Shown: positions 35,933 to 48,930, counted from the stretch's first letter. The stretch: 64,000 nucleotides of DNA from Lumbricus terrestris (GCA_949752735.1 OX457047.1:14609674-14673673); one strand, 5' to 3'. Made by a program: numbers and translations. Notes: generated from the letters alone by a model not told the origin.

Positions 35933-37310
35933 CAGTGGCGTAGCTAGACACCAAATTGAACCCGGGCAGAAAACCAACTCAACAAAGAGTCAACATTGAT
36001 CATAATTAAGACAACAATCTGATTAATTCGAAGGTGGCAATAAGCAACTAATAGGCCTAGGTTAAATGCATATAATGTCATTATAATTATAGGCCTAAAG
36101 GCTAATAGGCCTAATTCACTGACTAGCATTCAACAAATTTGCGGTCACCTACCTGAAAAATATTAACGTTGTTAGGTCTAGCCTATATTAGAAACTGAGC
36201 AATAACCGACGCAACTGCAATAAATCCCCAGCCAGTTAAATAATTCGAATAATCGGGTCTTGCATGCCTAGGTCTGAGTAGGTCATAAAGACTATAGCAT
36301 ATATACTAAACGAGTAGTGGTAAGAGAATAAACTTAGAAATGCCGAATTTGGGCAGCTAGGCCTATCAGCTGTCACCGAATTATGCCTATGTATAGGTTA
36401 CATTTAATTATTATACTGCATCTAGGCCTAAGACAATTTCGAAGACTGGACCCCTGTGTATGGCAGACCGACTGAACTCAACTAGGCTAAGCTTAGAGAC
36501 CATTATGGATCTAACGCTGCTATCTACATTGTACCACCCATAAACCTGTCGCCGGGGTAATTCATCAGACGAGGGAAGGCGAAGAACACCTCCCTCGTTT
36601 TACTTCGACATGAGAATTAAGATATCGTCTAAGTATTTCATTTCCTTGTCTGGTGTCTTCTCCAAGCGTTTGACCTAAATAATAGCTATTGATGTATAAC
36701 CTCGGCTGCCCTTTTTAAAGTACGAACAAGTCGTGTATACATTGGTGGGGTACTGGAAATCGTATACTCTGTGGGCCATAAGTGTAAATGTGACTTATGT
36801 GACTTATGAGAGATAGGTTCCATCTTCCATCGGAAGGAACGTATGAAGTGACGACATGTGTAATATATCATTCTACAGGCAGAGATCCACCACCCAGAGC
36901 ATAGCCTAACTAATGACTGCGACAGCTGCGACAACAGATGACCTCTCGATCTTGATCTGTGATCATATTCAGCGTGTGGGCATTCGGCTGCCCATTCATC
37001 CTCTGCCCACCCGCCCGGGACGAAGTTTTCGTCTATGGAGAGAGACTATATATAGGCTACATATACATATATATAATATATATAGTGTATACATATACCT
37101 CATCTTGGTTTGCCTCTGTTTACAGGCTTGGCCACATCTCATAAAGCAACGCACTCAGTCCTTAAGTAATTGACACGAATTTTCCTAGCATAAAACTATC
37201 AAGCTCAAAATTAAAATTTAACAATTTCTCGTGCCTGCCCAACCCGGGCAGAGCCAATTGCCAGCCCGGGCATTGCCCATAATTTTTTCCCGGGCATGGC
37301 TACGCCACTG
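35933..37310. mobile_element. hAT-type element, 1.38 kb, perfect 8-bp TSD
   Basis: ACTATAGA at 35925-35932 and 37311-37318. Ends are CAGTGGCGTAGCTAGAC and, inverted, CAGTGGCGTAGCCATGCCC. Subterminal AACCCGGGCAG motifs occur at both ends. The interior is rich in AGGCCTA words and encodes no transposase. Confidence 0.92.
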
Positions 37311-38019
37311 ACTATAGACTCAACGTGCGTTCTTCACGTGTTCCGATTGCATCACCCAAGTCATCCTTCGGGAAAACTTAGATCACTCTACAATCTTTAC
37401 AGAAGTATCTGGGTCATGACTATAAGACTTATCTTTTCCTGTCTGCCTAGTGCCCTACATGCAGTTGCTTCGACTGAATTTCGCCTACAGCAACCACTTG
37501 TCGATGCTTCACACTGAACAGGGTGGACCAAAAAAATAATCCCCAAGTGTTTGCTAATAATTTGGCCAAAAAGTAAGAATTTTAAAATCAAATTGTACCG
37601 TCTTTAAAAATGCAGCAAAAACAATTTTATCAAACAACATCTCAAATAATTGTTATCAAATAAACTTGATATTGAAGATAATCATCATTAATATTATTTA
37701 GAAAAGAAACATGTATGTACCTGTGTAGCTGCATGTCATTGTGACATCATTTAGCGAGAAGACTATCAAGTTGGTATATAAATAATTTTTTTCTCAGAAT
37801 AAAAATGTTTTGATTAAAATAAAATTAAAATCTATAAAACATTGGAATGGCCAAGGTGTCAATGACAGACAAAATGTGTATTCAGACATTTCATGAGCAA
37901 GCTATAATCATGGCTTAATCTTACAAACACTGAGAGCGAAAAAATTAAGAGTTAAATTGATAGTTAAAAAACATGCCGTTGATGAACATCAATATTATTG
38001 TCCTGGTTTAATAATTGTG

Positions 38020-38536
38020 AAGGACCAATAGTCAGAAATCCCCGGATTTGAACCTGATAGATTATCAAGTTTGTTTTGTTTGCTTGTATGTGTGCTTGTC
38101 ATAGTGCCCTTCAAGCTCCCTACACAAAGGCGCTCCCGACTACAGAGCGGACACTGCATCGGAGTTTCACGCCAAAGCGCTGAGCAATTGCGAGTGAAGG
38201 ACTTGCCCAAGGTCCCTACGTGGCGACTTGAGGTGGATTCGAACCTGCAACCCTTCGGCTGCAAGGCGACGAACACCACCGCACCCCACAAGTAATTAAG
38301 AGAGTGTGGCAGGCCATGTTGGAGAAATACCACAATCTGCAGCCAAAACCAAGAGCGATAAGAGAATCGATGGCCGCATTGAGATTGATATACGAAGATT
38401 TACCTCTGGAACACATCAACAAGTCAACAAGGATATCAAGAACAAGGATATTAAAAACAGACTCGGAGCAAGTGGAGGCGCTGGTGGAGGACACATTGAA
38501 CACAAGTTGCGAATCAATATCAAGTTAATTTTATAA
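38020..38536 (+). pseudogene. mariner-family transposase, C-terminal relic, split by SINE
   Basis: NSQKSPDLNLIDY (about 38022-38062) matches the SPDLNPxD/E motif that carries the last acidic catalytic residue of the DDE/D domain; here it is Asp. After the SINE the coding resumes as RVWQAMLEKYHNLQPKPR and LIYEDLPLEHIN, then shifts frame into GGAGGGHIEHKL, the usual GGHxEH terminus. A cut-and-paste transposase in life; now broken by a frameshift and the insertion. The D suggests a DD-D type such as mariner or DD41D relatives rather than Tc1. Confidence 0.75.
38086..38292 (-). mobile_element. tRNA-derived SINE (family A), copy 3
   Basis: Minus-strand B box GGTTCGAATCC at 38235-38245; body and tail match copies 1 and 2. 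It interrupts the transposase between the SPDLNLIDY and VWQAML motifs, so it inserted after the mariner element was present. Confidence 0.85.
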
Positions 38537-38799
38537 TAATTATTTGAGATGTGACTTCATAAAAAAAAATTCTATTACTTTTTGCTGCATTTGCTGGATC
38601 ATCAAAAATTGGTGGACTCACTAAAAGTGATATAACTTTTGTTCTGTTTCAATGTTTTTTGTGTGAAATTTGGCTGCTACATGTAAATATGAATTACCTT
38701 TAAGCCTGTAAAAGCTTATTTAAACATTCTAACTTCTATCCACAATAGTAATTATTGGCAAAAACCTTAGGGGGACCACTTTTTCTGCCACCCTGTATG

Positions 38800-41700
38800 A
38801 TATAAAAGTTGTCAGACTTTAGGATCGACCAAACCCCAAATCTCTTCCGTCTTCTAAATAAAGCATTTGTAACTAACGAGAGAGAAACTATAATATTGCA
38901 CACGAACCCTGTGAATAAGCAAGAGATTGCTCACATCCAATCACCAATTTGAGACATAGTTTCACCACATATTATTATTTGATGCAGCATATTTGATCTA
39001 TTTTAGACAAAACAATGATGTCTTAGGATTTTTTATGAAACAACCAAAGTCTAAAGGATCATTTAATGAAACTGTTGCACTACCAGTTAAGTCATAACCT
39101 CGCATTAAAAGAAACGTTATGTACAAGGCAGGTTTCCTTGCAAACTAAACCAGTAAATATACTTTGTCACAACACAAATGTGTAAACATAAAAAGCAGAG
39201 ACAGTAGAAGTGACAGAAATGATCACATCAATCACACACCAATCACACATCAATCACACACCAATCACACATCAATCACACATCAATCACACACCAATCA
39301 CACATCAATCACACACCAATCACACATCAATCACACACCAATCACACATCAATCACACTAATTACACTGATTATTCGTTTCATTCAGCAACATTTACACT
39401 ACATCTTTGAAGCTTAGAAAACCTAAATCTATAAAAACAGGCATCAACTATGTACAAAAATATTAGACAAAAAATGTGAATATCTACCGAAGTTGCATGG
39501 AACTCATTTAACTGTGATGAAACTGTCTACTGGTTTCTCACAAAATGAACAAAACCTACATTGCATTTTGCTCCAAAATGAGACTAAAACATAAGGCGCA
39601 CATTTTGGGGGGGAAGTGGTTAAAACACACACACACACACACACACACACAAGGTGAAAATTTTCAGCCTTCTACAAATCAGCCTTCAAGGTGCAAGTTT
39701 CCATACCAGCTGCTATACTAAGCTCCATCTATATATGTATTCTGTGATATGCTTTTGCATTCAAAGTATCCTCTTGTAACAGTATACACTATGAGAAGAG
39801 AGTCTTCAGGCATTCACCCTTATCCACTAATCTTACTTTCAAATCATGAAAATGACGATGATAATACAAATCAAAACAAAAGTAGCAACAATATCAACAA
39901 CAATAATAGTTTTGATATAGAACAAAATCCTCTGAATTTGAGAAATGTTGATTTATAAATTGTTCAGCCAGTTTCAGGTTCTTCACTTGCAGACAAGCGC
40001 TGTTCCTTGTCGGACGCTGGTCCTACGATCTGGGATTGCTTCCCTGTTACACAGTGCTCATGAGTAGCCTACCTTGAAGGGGCACGATATAAAATGTCCT
40101 TGACAATAATAATTTGTCTGCGGCTTTTGAAAACAATGGAAAGTAGAAGCAGAGCACTATTCTGTTGTTTGAAATATTTGGCTAAACCTGGCTCAGCAAT
40201 CATCTTTGGAATTGAAGCATTGCTTATTTCTCACTTCCATGATAAAAGACAAACCAGCCATCTCTATCAACACCCGAATGAAACATTTCAAAGCACAACA
40301 TGGTCTTTCCTGTTAAGTTCACAAAGATATTTAAGAAGTCACCGATGATCTTAGGATAAGGATAGTATTTGCTTTTCTGAGAGATCACGTACATAAATTT
40401 TAAAAAAATTGAATGACAGTAATATGCTTAAAATGTCATAAACTCAGTTCTGAAGTACTATACAATGGTTGGTGTTAGGCAGATTCCAGAGAGCAACATA
40501 CATCAAGAAATAAATGCACTACAGAAAATCTTTGCGTCAGTTTACATTTTATACAGTCTTTCAAAGTATGCAGGGTTCCAAATTCCAGAGAGCAAAATGA
40601 AATAAATGCACCAGAGAATTTTTTTACAATTCATACAGTCTTCCAATGTTCAGATGTAGAGTTTCAAATGCTATATGCAAAAGCACTTCCATTAAAATTA
40701 TCTGCTTCTTGTTTAAGAAATGAATTTTTCCCATTTAAAGACATTATTCAATTTTCAGCATTTCTGGCAGACTTGATTTGGCAAATAAGAGATTTATGAG
40801 CATGATCGTGTTATCACAAGACACATAAATAACACAAGACTTTATGATGAGATGAAGCAATAAAAATTTCAAGTGATACAATGCAGCTGATTGGAAGTTC
40901 TAAATCAAAATCTCAAGAAAGGAGATGACCACACAAATTAAGAGATAAATGCATTGCAAGCACTCTGTATAAAAAATTATAACCGGTTTCTAAATGTTAG
41001 ATGTAATTTGCATGATTTTCTTCAACTCAAGCTGAGACAGATCGCAAAAACATTATTTCTAAGAAGAATCCCATAGCATCCAACATTCTCAGAAAATAAA
41101 CATTTGAGATTTAGAAGTTCACTCGAACACAGCAACCTATCAGATGCACTGTTCATCCAAAATACAAAATGCTCGTCACTTAAATATCTGTACTTTTCAT
41201 GCATAAATCCCATAAATACAAAACTCAAAATCTAAACATTACCAACTTCATGCAATCCATACACATATGAAATTAATTGTCAATAACGTTCGATTATATC
41301 CTTATAAATGTTTACAGAATATCATGCAATCAACTACTGTATTTAAGTTCTCAAATACACATTTCCCAATCTCACATTTTGACTTCAATGTAAAGGTAAT
41401 ATCTGTTGTAAACTCATGATTAAAAATACAGATCAAAGAGACATACTAAGCGTCTACTTGAGAACCAAAACATTTGGAAGCGAATCATTATATGCCAATT
41501 AATGCCAATTATTAAGCCATTGACCCTGTGAATATAATACAGCAGTCTGCTTCAAGGAATCATTCTGCCTTTGACATGGCTCCAGATGAGTGCATTCATG
41601 GCCCCGCTGCTACCTGCTGTGCAGTTACCCTGGCCACTGGGTGCCAGTCCTTAGACAGGCACAACTACAAGGCTAATTTTCTCAAAATAAATATGTGCAA

Positions 41701-44128
41701 TAATACTTTATAGTCAAATTTACTTCTTAAAATATATTTGATAGTCTCTTACTTACACCTACTCCAAAAAATTCATGACCCAACATCCAAGACATTATAA
41801 TTATGTGTAACACACTCATAATGACTTATCCTCACTTACAAGAATAACTTTTAAATTTAAGTTTATTTACAGACTTTCCATCTGAGCTCAAACAAAAAAA
41901 TCAAACAGCCCAAACTGCAAATGCCCACTTGCAGGCAACATATCAAGAGTACCATAGTGAAATCCAAAAAACATCTCACTTAACATTTATAGAAACATAA
42001 CTAGAATTTACATTGTGCCACTTCAAGTAAAACAGATTCTCAGCCTCCATTAAAAGAATTAATTCAACAGCAGTCCGACTGTGAGCCAACATTATGCAGC
42101 ACACAAACTACACATTGTACGATTTCAAGCAAAAGGATCCCATAGAAATGATAACTATAATAGAGGTCACACTACTCACGTGTTCTCGACATTTGAGTCC
42201 TCTACTACACGTGCAATCCCAGATCAGTGTGACAAATAACCATTAACCACACAGATATGGAATGGAAAGCATGGTCTAGTGCAGCAGTGGGAATTGAAGA
42301 AAACACTGCAGTGAAAGACTGTTGCATAACCACTTGCCACTCTTCCCAATGACACAACAAAATTACTCAAAGATCAGAAAAGTACATGACTGTACAAACA
42401 AACAGACACACTTCACTTTCATTTCTCCTGGGTATAACTAACAACCCAATATATATATATATTACTAGATGGAGCTTTCTGTGTTGAGCTGCCCAGTGAC
42501 GCTGAAGCAGTGGAAAGAGCAGGAATCAAGAGTATAGCATGAAATATTACCGGGTAAGATATGCCATGTCATCAAGCACGTTATTTGGCCTCTTTCCTGT
42601 CCGCCATTTTTACTTACCCGAAGAAACTTTTTTAGAAACCATGTGACCCCACCGGCCTGGGTATAACATATGCCCCATCACACCAAGCAGGCACTTTGTA
42701 AACAGTACTAAAAATACACATTTCCAGGTGAATAACTTAAGCGAATATAGAAAATTCGGGAGTACAGATGTCATGCAAATAGTTCTTATAATTAAACAAA
42801 AGAACATAATTTTACAAGCAACAACATCAAAACACCAATGAAATTAGGAAATATGTACACATCACCACAAAGATAGAATGACACGAATGGCCAAGTTCCT
42901 ACAACGAAACCATCCTGGCTGCTTTTCTTCTTTTCAGACTATTCTCATAAAGTGGCTTCCTCATGCGAAAGCCATTTAGACCCCTGCAACTGACTTTACT
43001 TTACACAAACGTTTGTTTGATGAATACAGCAAAACTCTAGCAATAAGCCAACTGACGAACACTTTTGCAACTGACTGAATACGAGTTATCCTAGAAAGTG
43101 TGTAATATATAAAAATGCAAAACCCCAAGACAGACCTTATTAATGGACTTATGCTGCCAATCAATATGCACAAGAAGCATAACATTGAAAGAAATCACTG
43201 TTCTGATTGGTCATCTAAATCACCAATCAGAGAAAAGACAGTTCAGCCATGCTGAGCAACCATGACAAATGGAGAAAAAAAGACTGATTCATTTGTACTC
43301 TGCTAAAAATCGCAATAAAACTTTGATTCAGTTAGTGGCTAAAAAAAGGATAAATAAAAAGCGATTCAATAACCCTGGTCAAAATGCCTACAAGGTTAGG
43401 CCCTACTTTGCTACATGCAAGAAGTGGGCAAGACAGAAGCTCACGAAGAAGATGGGTACGGTAAGGGTGAATACTCGAAAAGGCTCAAATATAAAGAGAC
43501 TAGAAAACTAAATGTATTTCCTAGTCCAAAAGAGACTAGTACAACAGGCTGTTTAATGCCGTAAATACCAAATGCCTTAAATCAGTCTTTTACGAAGTAC
43601 GTTGTACTCTTGAAAGAAAAATATTCCTAATCAAAATGACTCTTACATTACTTGCAAGTTCGTGAAAACTGCAATAAGCTGTTTCAAAAGCTTCATGCTC
43701 AGATAAATAATGTGCAAACTTCCATTCACAAGACATTGCCAAGTTTACAAAGGTATGAAGTGTTAATGAACACCATTCGTAGCCCATTAAATTTAAACAA
43801 AATTTTATCCATATAATGCCTCAAAGATACTGATACAGTGTAAGGCAGCAACATAATTTCATGACAGAACATCATAGAATTTATCAATTTGGCAAAAAGT
43901 AAGATCACCTCAAAGAAAATTGCTCTCATAATTGGTTGACAATAACAGGCATTAAAAGTTTTGAACGTCACACAATCTGCATCTAAGTGAATGCCCCCAC
44001 GACGTTAGGAACTGCTTAAACGAAAAGTAAATGCAATATATAAAAGAAGAAAAACAAAATGCTGTCATTTTGTGCAAAAACGGTCCAAAGTTTTAATTTA
44101 GAAAGTTTGTGATAGTTCCCGAAGTGGT
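38800..44128. other. 5.3 kb AT-rich, low-transposon region
   Basis: Between the mariner relic and the stop of the 44129-46750 gene. It holds a 22-bp-period array of CAATCACACAC/CAATCACACAT (39225-39358), a (CA)n at 39627-39652 and short frames without domains. A minus-strand ATTAAA at about 44092-44097, 30 bases past the stop, could be a poly(A) signal; otherwise this could be a long 3' UTR. No RNA gene recognised. Confidence 0.4.
39225..39358. repeat. 11/22-bp minisatellite (CAATCACACAY)n
   Basis: About 12 units alternating ACAC and ACAT endings, giving a 22-bp higher-order period. Confidence 0.95.
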
Positions 44129-46750
44129 CTACCGTTCATCAACTGCCGTTAATTTTGGTGGTTCGAGAAAGTCTTCTAGATCGCTGGTCACGAATTTTCG
44201 TTCTGGCTCAACCAGAAGTTCTGGAATGTCACTGAAAGAGTCGACACTTGACGCTTCTTCCGGTGCCTCTCCTTCCCACGGCAGAAAAGTCCTCTCATTG
44301 TCGGATTCATCCATTCGAAATAGCTCCGGGGTTCCCATACTGGGAGACGACTGAATTAAATCGTTTGGCAGAACATCGTCTTCACGATTTGCACAGACAA
44401 CAGCGTCGAGCAGAGACTCGAGCAGATCTTCATCGTTCGACTCGTCTAAATCTAAACCGAGCAGCATGCTCAACATCGCCAACACCTTGCATCTTAGCCG
44501 CGCAAGGCAATCGTGAGGAGATCTACAAAGACCGACCAACGAATTTAGACAGCCATCTTCAAGCTCTGACGAAACAACTTCACTTCTGGTCGACTGTTTT
44601 CGTGAATTGTCGAGTTCTTCGCAGACGACATCAACCATTTCATCGACTGCCGGTCCACTCATGTCAAAGCGATTGGGCAGCTGAAGCTGGGGCACAAGTG
44701 TCTTCAGCAGCCAGAACACACTGTGCCGCAATTTCGTTAACTGCATCTGGTCTGATATAAATGAATTCTCACACGATAAACTGGTGCTTGGCAGGTTACA
44801 AAGCGCTTCTTCCAATACACTCAGCTCACTTGCATCCTTTGGTTCGCACGAAGAACTTGTGCTTGGCAGATCAAACAGCAAATCATCCGGAATAATCTCA
44901 CATCCAACCCGCGCTTCACACAAAGAAGTTGCACTTAGTTGTAGGTCAGGAGCAATATCGCTCTTCGTCTGAGCATCAAATAAGACACCTGTGCTCAGAA
45001 GATCAAGATTGTCTTCACTGTCATCTTCAGTTTCAAACAACAAATCTCGACTCGAAATGCTACATAGCACATCACCGTCCATGATCTTGCTCTCCAACTG
45101 ACCGAGTCTGTCAACAGAGATGTCATCATCGTTCTTATTCTTCAAAGCCTTGCAGCTCTGCGCAACAACATTAGATTCAATTAGATCCACCTGATGCACC
45201 GGTTCTTGTTTCACAGAGACACCAAGACTCCTATTCAAATCCTGCAGCCTGTTCAATTCTTTGCGCATCAACAGCGGTCGATGAAGCTGCGGTACAAGGG
45301 TTGATCTACGAAAGATTCTGGCGTGTCTGCGAGTGACCTGGTAACTGCCAGGACCGTGTCGGAGAGGAACAGAAGCGTGAGCTGCCGACTGGTCAGACGA
45401 CTTAATAAACTTTGCAAACTCACTGAGAAAGCCACTGGTTTTCTTATCCTTTGAAGGATGATCGTCGGTATTTGATGTTAGACTTGGTGATTCTACCAAC
45501 GGAAGTTTTTCTGAGATAAATTCTTCTCTCTCGGTTACAGCACATGATGAAGACACCACTGGCAGGCTAGAGTCCTGACTGACAATGACCTCTATGCTAT
45601 TCGCCCAAGTGCTGACTTCATCAACACAAGATTCTCGGTTCGACCTGGTTCTTGCATACTTCTTGGAATTTACTCCAACTTTTCTTGCAGATGGTGAGAT
45701 CGTCCGAGTATATGCTTCTTTGTGGTCACAGTCAGAAAACCCTGTAGCCTTCTCACCAAAATTATTATCTGCAGAGTGTGCCTTTTTAGAATGTTTTACA
45801 TTGAGACAAGCACCCAATTTAATAGCAGCTGCATCTGACTTGTCACTAGAATCACCTGCAAGAGCACCAGCCATCGTTGTAACACAGTCTCTGGGGTTTG
45901 GCAGCATCTTCTTCTTCTTCTTTGATTCTTTTCTATGTCTTGTGGTTGATGAGACAACGGTTGACAGGGACTTACTTTGGTGGACTGATGATAGGTTACC
46001 ACGGTTACGAGACAATGTCTTTTTACACGAAACGGAGTCGTCGGATCCCACAGGGGTCAGCTGATTATGCACAGTACTACTGATCATGCCAGGTGACTCA
46101 ACAGAGTCGAGATGTGGTCCATTGTCTTCTAACTCATCCACGGTGATCTGTGTCGACTCCACAGGACAAGCTCGAAGTTTTATAACGAGTGGACCAGCTT
46201 TGGTGTTATTAGAGACGAGGGTGTATTTCTTCGTAACTGTCTCTGAAACTGTCTCCATTCTCTCCACCTGTTTTGAGCTCTTTGCACTTGGTTGCTTAGA
46301 CTCCTTGCTGAAATCTCTGGTCATTTTTACGAGATCAATCCTCCTTTCCTTCTTGAGTAAGTTATCACTAGAACTTGACCTTCTTCTCTTCGGCAGTGGC
46401 ACTGTCCTCTCACACTCTTCAGACCTCGAATCAGGCATAATGCTGCTGCTCAGGATTCCATCATCGCGATGAGGTGGTGAGTTGAGGTCAACGCCACTGT
46501 CTTTTGGTGACAGTTGAACCTGACGTGAAGGAGACAGCTGAGATGAGGTGGAGCAAACGAGGTCGTCACCAACCCATTTCCGAATCCGTGAAAAGAGATT
46601 ACATTCGTCGCCGTCCCTCGGCCGCTTTCGATGCCGTAGCTCTCTGCCACATCGAAACGACGATGCCTTAAAAGTCACGCCAGCCATCCAGCTCAAATTC
46701 TCTGCTCGAACAATCGGCAGAGCCTTTGGAACGCAGATGTCCATTTTCAT
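44129..46750 (-). CDS. unknown nuclear-type protein, 871-873 residues
   Basis: A single 2.6-kb open frame, far too long for chance, in one exon (acceptor TTTCTTGCAG ends at 46777). I do not recognise the family. The first ATG (46750, MKMDIC) has a poor context; the third codon ATG (46744) has AAAATGG, a strong context, and is the likelier start. An in-frame TGA lies just upstream, so coding begins in this exon. N-terminal 45 residues (MDICVPKALPIVRAENLSWM...) look most ordered. Basic clusters RHRKRPRDGDE and PLPKRRRSSSSD suggest nuclear localisation. The middle is Ser/Lys-rich and probably disordered, including SKKKKKMLPNPRD-type basic runs. The C-terminal 300 residues are acidic, with possibly helical SVFWLLKTLVPQLQLPNRFD and VDEMVDVVCEEL. 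A regulatory or chromatin-associated role is only a guess. Confidence 0.8.
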   Translation of the reverse strand: MKMDICVPKALPIVRAENLSWMAGVTFKASSFRCGRELRHRKRPRDGDECNLFSRIRKWVGDDLVCSTSSQLSPSRQVQLSPKDSGVDLNSPPHRDDGILSSSIMPDSRSEECERTVPLPKRRRSSSSDNLLKKERRIDLVKMTRDFSKESKQPSAKSSKQVERMETVSETVTKKYTLVSNNTKAGPLVIKLRACPVESTQITVDELEDNGPHLDSVESPGMISSTVHNQLTPVGSDDSVSCKKTLSRNRGNLSSVHQSKSLSTVVSSTTRHRKESKKKKKMLPNPRDCVTTMAGALAGDSSDKSDAAAIKLGACLNVKHSKKAHSADNNFGEKATGFSDCDHKEAYTRTISPSARKVGVNSKKYARTRSNRESCVDEVSTWANSIEVIVSQDSSLPVVSSSCAVTEREEFISEKLPLVESPSLTSNTDDHPSKDKKTSGFLSEFAKFIKSSDQSAAHASVPLRHGPGSYQVTRRHARIFRRSTLVPQLHRPLLMRKELNRLQDLNRSLGVSVKQEPVHQVDLIESNVVAQSCKALKNKNDDDISVDRLGQLESKIMDGDVLCSISSRDLLFETEDDSEDNLDLLSTGVLFDAQTKSDIAPDLQLSATSLCEARVGCEIIPDDLLFDLPSTSSSCEPKDASELSVLEEALCNLPSTSLSCENSFISDQMQLTKLRHSVFWLLKTLVPQLQLPNRFDMSGPAVDEMVDVVCEELDNSRKQSTRSEVVSSELEDGCLNSLVGLCRSPHDCLARLRCKVLAMLSMLLGLDLDESNDEDLLESLLDAVVCANREDDVLPNDLIQSSPSMGTPELFRMDESDNERTFLPWEGEAPEEASSVDSFSDIPELLVEPERKFVTSDLEDFLEPPKLTAVDER

Positions 46751-47966
46751 CAATCTCCAACTTCAGAGGTGCTTCCCTGCAAGAAAACCAGAATCAATTA
46801 CTAGAGCACCTAGATGTGAAATAGCTCACCATTTCCAAACTCTGATCTGTGAACTGTAGGATCTCGTGAAGGAAGTTACATTACGAAACTGCTATTTGGA
46901 TGCATTCTGTTTGTGTAAAGCAGACCTTACAATAAATACAGGGGCTTTGTGAAAAATTTCATTTGAGATATGCTCAAATCTAATTTTACATAAACATGGG
47001 TTAACTTGCACAAGTCCTCATAAAAGTTCATTTAGTCATTCATAAAGGAGCTATTAGTTACATGTATATTGGTCTGCTTTTTCAGATGCTGCTTATACCA
47101 GAATATGCTTTGTTTACCATCAAGAAATGTCCAGATCAATAGGGTTCTGTAGTCAAATCGATTGGGAAACACTCAAATTATTACCCAACACTGGATCACA
47201 CTCACTCAAATTGTTTTCTAGAACAACAATGCTTCACAGCTGCAGCTAAATTTTCAAATTAGATAAGATTGATACAAGAAGTACCAGCTTGGACTACCTA
47301 ATACAGAATTCATGATGGATAAACAATGCAATATAATAAACTGCAGACAAATTTAAAATATGCTAGCACAAATTTGCACAATCAGCATTCTACAATATTT
47401 AGTGTTTACAAACACTGATCAAAGATCTTGTCTATCTAAAACACATGTTTGCCTTTGGATTTAGCATAATTGCTTCATTTGTTCACACTTAAAAACAGTT
47501 TAGTCATAATCACGTAAGCTCAAATCCGTTATTGTAAAACAGCCTGAAATTTGTTAAATAGCCTTGAAATAGTACATCAATCTCTGACATAGAATTCAAT
47601 ACAAGATTTACAGTTGTGTACGACACAGATTATTCCACATAAATAGTACTGTGCCCTACCGAGTCATTGCCGACCAACCGCAACTTAAATTAAAACTGGA
47701 ATAACTTAAAATTAAAACAGCATATCGTGTGCAGTTCACCAATTTGAAATGTCGCCGAGGTGACAGTTTTTGTAATAACATGCAACGGTTGTCAACCGTT
47801 GGGGAATTGCCGAGAGGAGCCGATTAGTCATAGCCAAGTCACTAACCAATATTATTGGCTGCCGAACGCCCGCGCACTAGTTAAATAATGACCATGTCGT
47901 TTACAAACCTCATGCTAACACAGCAAAACACAAAACATCCATGCATACAACATAGCCTAAACTTAC

Positions 47967-48133
47967 TGAATGCCGTATTTTACCGCCGTTACAATTACGA
48001 ATAGATAGTGTCAAAAAGTCCATTGCAGAATTTCACAACGTTTACGCAACGACGACAATTTCGATTTCAATCGCATCCGCCATTATGGAAAGACTAAGAA
48101 TTTTCTACGCTGTTTACTTTAGTTTACATTATT
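47967..48133 (-). other. probable upstream (5' UTR) exon of the 44129-46750 gene
   Basis: On the minus strand a GTAAGT donor follows GGCATTCA at 47967. Joining it to the acceptor at 46776 gives a 1.2-kb intron. The exon contains two short upstream frames: MADAIEIEIVVVA with its own stop, and MDFLTLSIRNCNGGKIRHS, which continues across the splice and ends at a TGA overlapping the first main ATG (TGATG). The transcript start is not determined. Confidence 0.5.
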
Positions 48134-48839
48134 AACGTAGACTATTTATATCAAGAGTTCAAGATGAAACACGTAATTTAAGTCACGCGTAATTCAGCAA
48201 TTGACTGGAAGAAATTACTTATTTTAAGTTTTATCATGAAATATTACCCATATTTGTACGCAATTCAATTTATAGCAGTCTTTAAAGCTGTTGGTTGCAT
48301 ACTCACACAAAATAGTCAGTCGAACGACGACGCTATGTAACTCAGGGTATTACGTCATCAAACCCAAACCTGCGAATAGAGCAATAGTCTATGTGTGATC
48401 AAGTCCTTGATGCTTTGCCTTGACGCGTGATTTATTATTTAGCAGCTTGCTTCCGGTTGTTGTGGGCCAATGACTTTCGGTTTCAAGGCCGCTTACTTAA
48501 AAACGTGTGCGGTCCTTGCGAGTACTTTTCCCATGACCTAATATCAAATTCTTTCTTTGTCTAATGAGCTGACCATGCAAGAGTCGAAGGCAGCCAAAAC
48601 TTTATAATTTTATTTCCATGCATATTACTTTTAAACATGCAGGCTAAGCTGGGCTCAGCCAAAAATAGGCTATTAGAGTCTAATAACTTTGTTTAAGCTA
48701 TCACTTTATCATCGACGATGCACTTTATTAATGATCCCATCTATAGTTATTGTGTCCGCATGCAGCGTTATGCATGTTGTTCGCTCAATACACGATTATG
48801 ATCATGAAATACTCTGATACCACACATATTATTATTATT

Positions 48840-48887
<48 letters not shown>

Positions 48888-48930
48888 GTCATCATCATCG
48901 TCGTCGTCGTCGTCATCGTCATCGTCATCG

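Larger units (their letters stand above)
37519..38796 (+). mobile_element. decayed mariner-type transposon with a SINE inserted
   Basis: Left end CAGGGTGGACCAAAAAAAT; right end, inverted, ACAGGGTGGCAGAAAAAGTG. The interior holds the C-terminal part of an IS630/Tc1/mariner transposase (38020-38530), split by a tRNA-derived SINE. The 5' half of the transposase is missing or unrecognisable. TA flanks the right end but not clearly the left. Confidence 0.75.

Noticed and set aside
39225..39358. Regular repeats considered as a CRISPR-like array
   Set aside because: Contiguous 11-bp tandem units without spacers, in an animal genome.
43269..43511. 80-codon Lys/Arg-rich plus-strand frame
   Set aside because: AT-rich background, no recognisable domain, no promoter or splice context.
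44248..46472. Plus-strand frames of 128-170 codons
   Set aside because: Antisense shadows of the 871-873 residue minus-strand gene.
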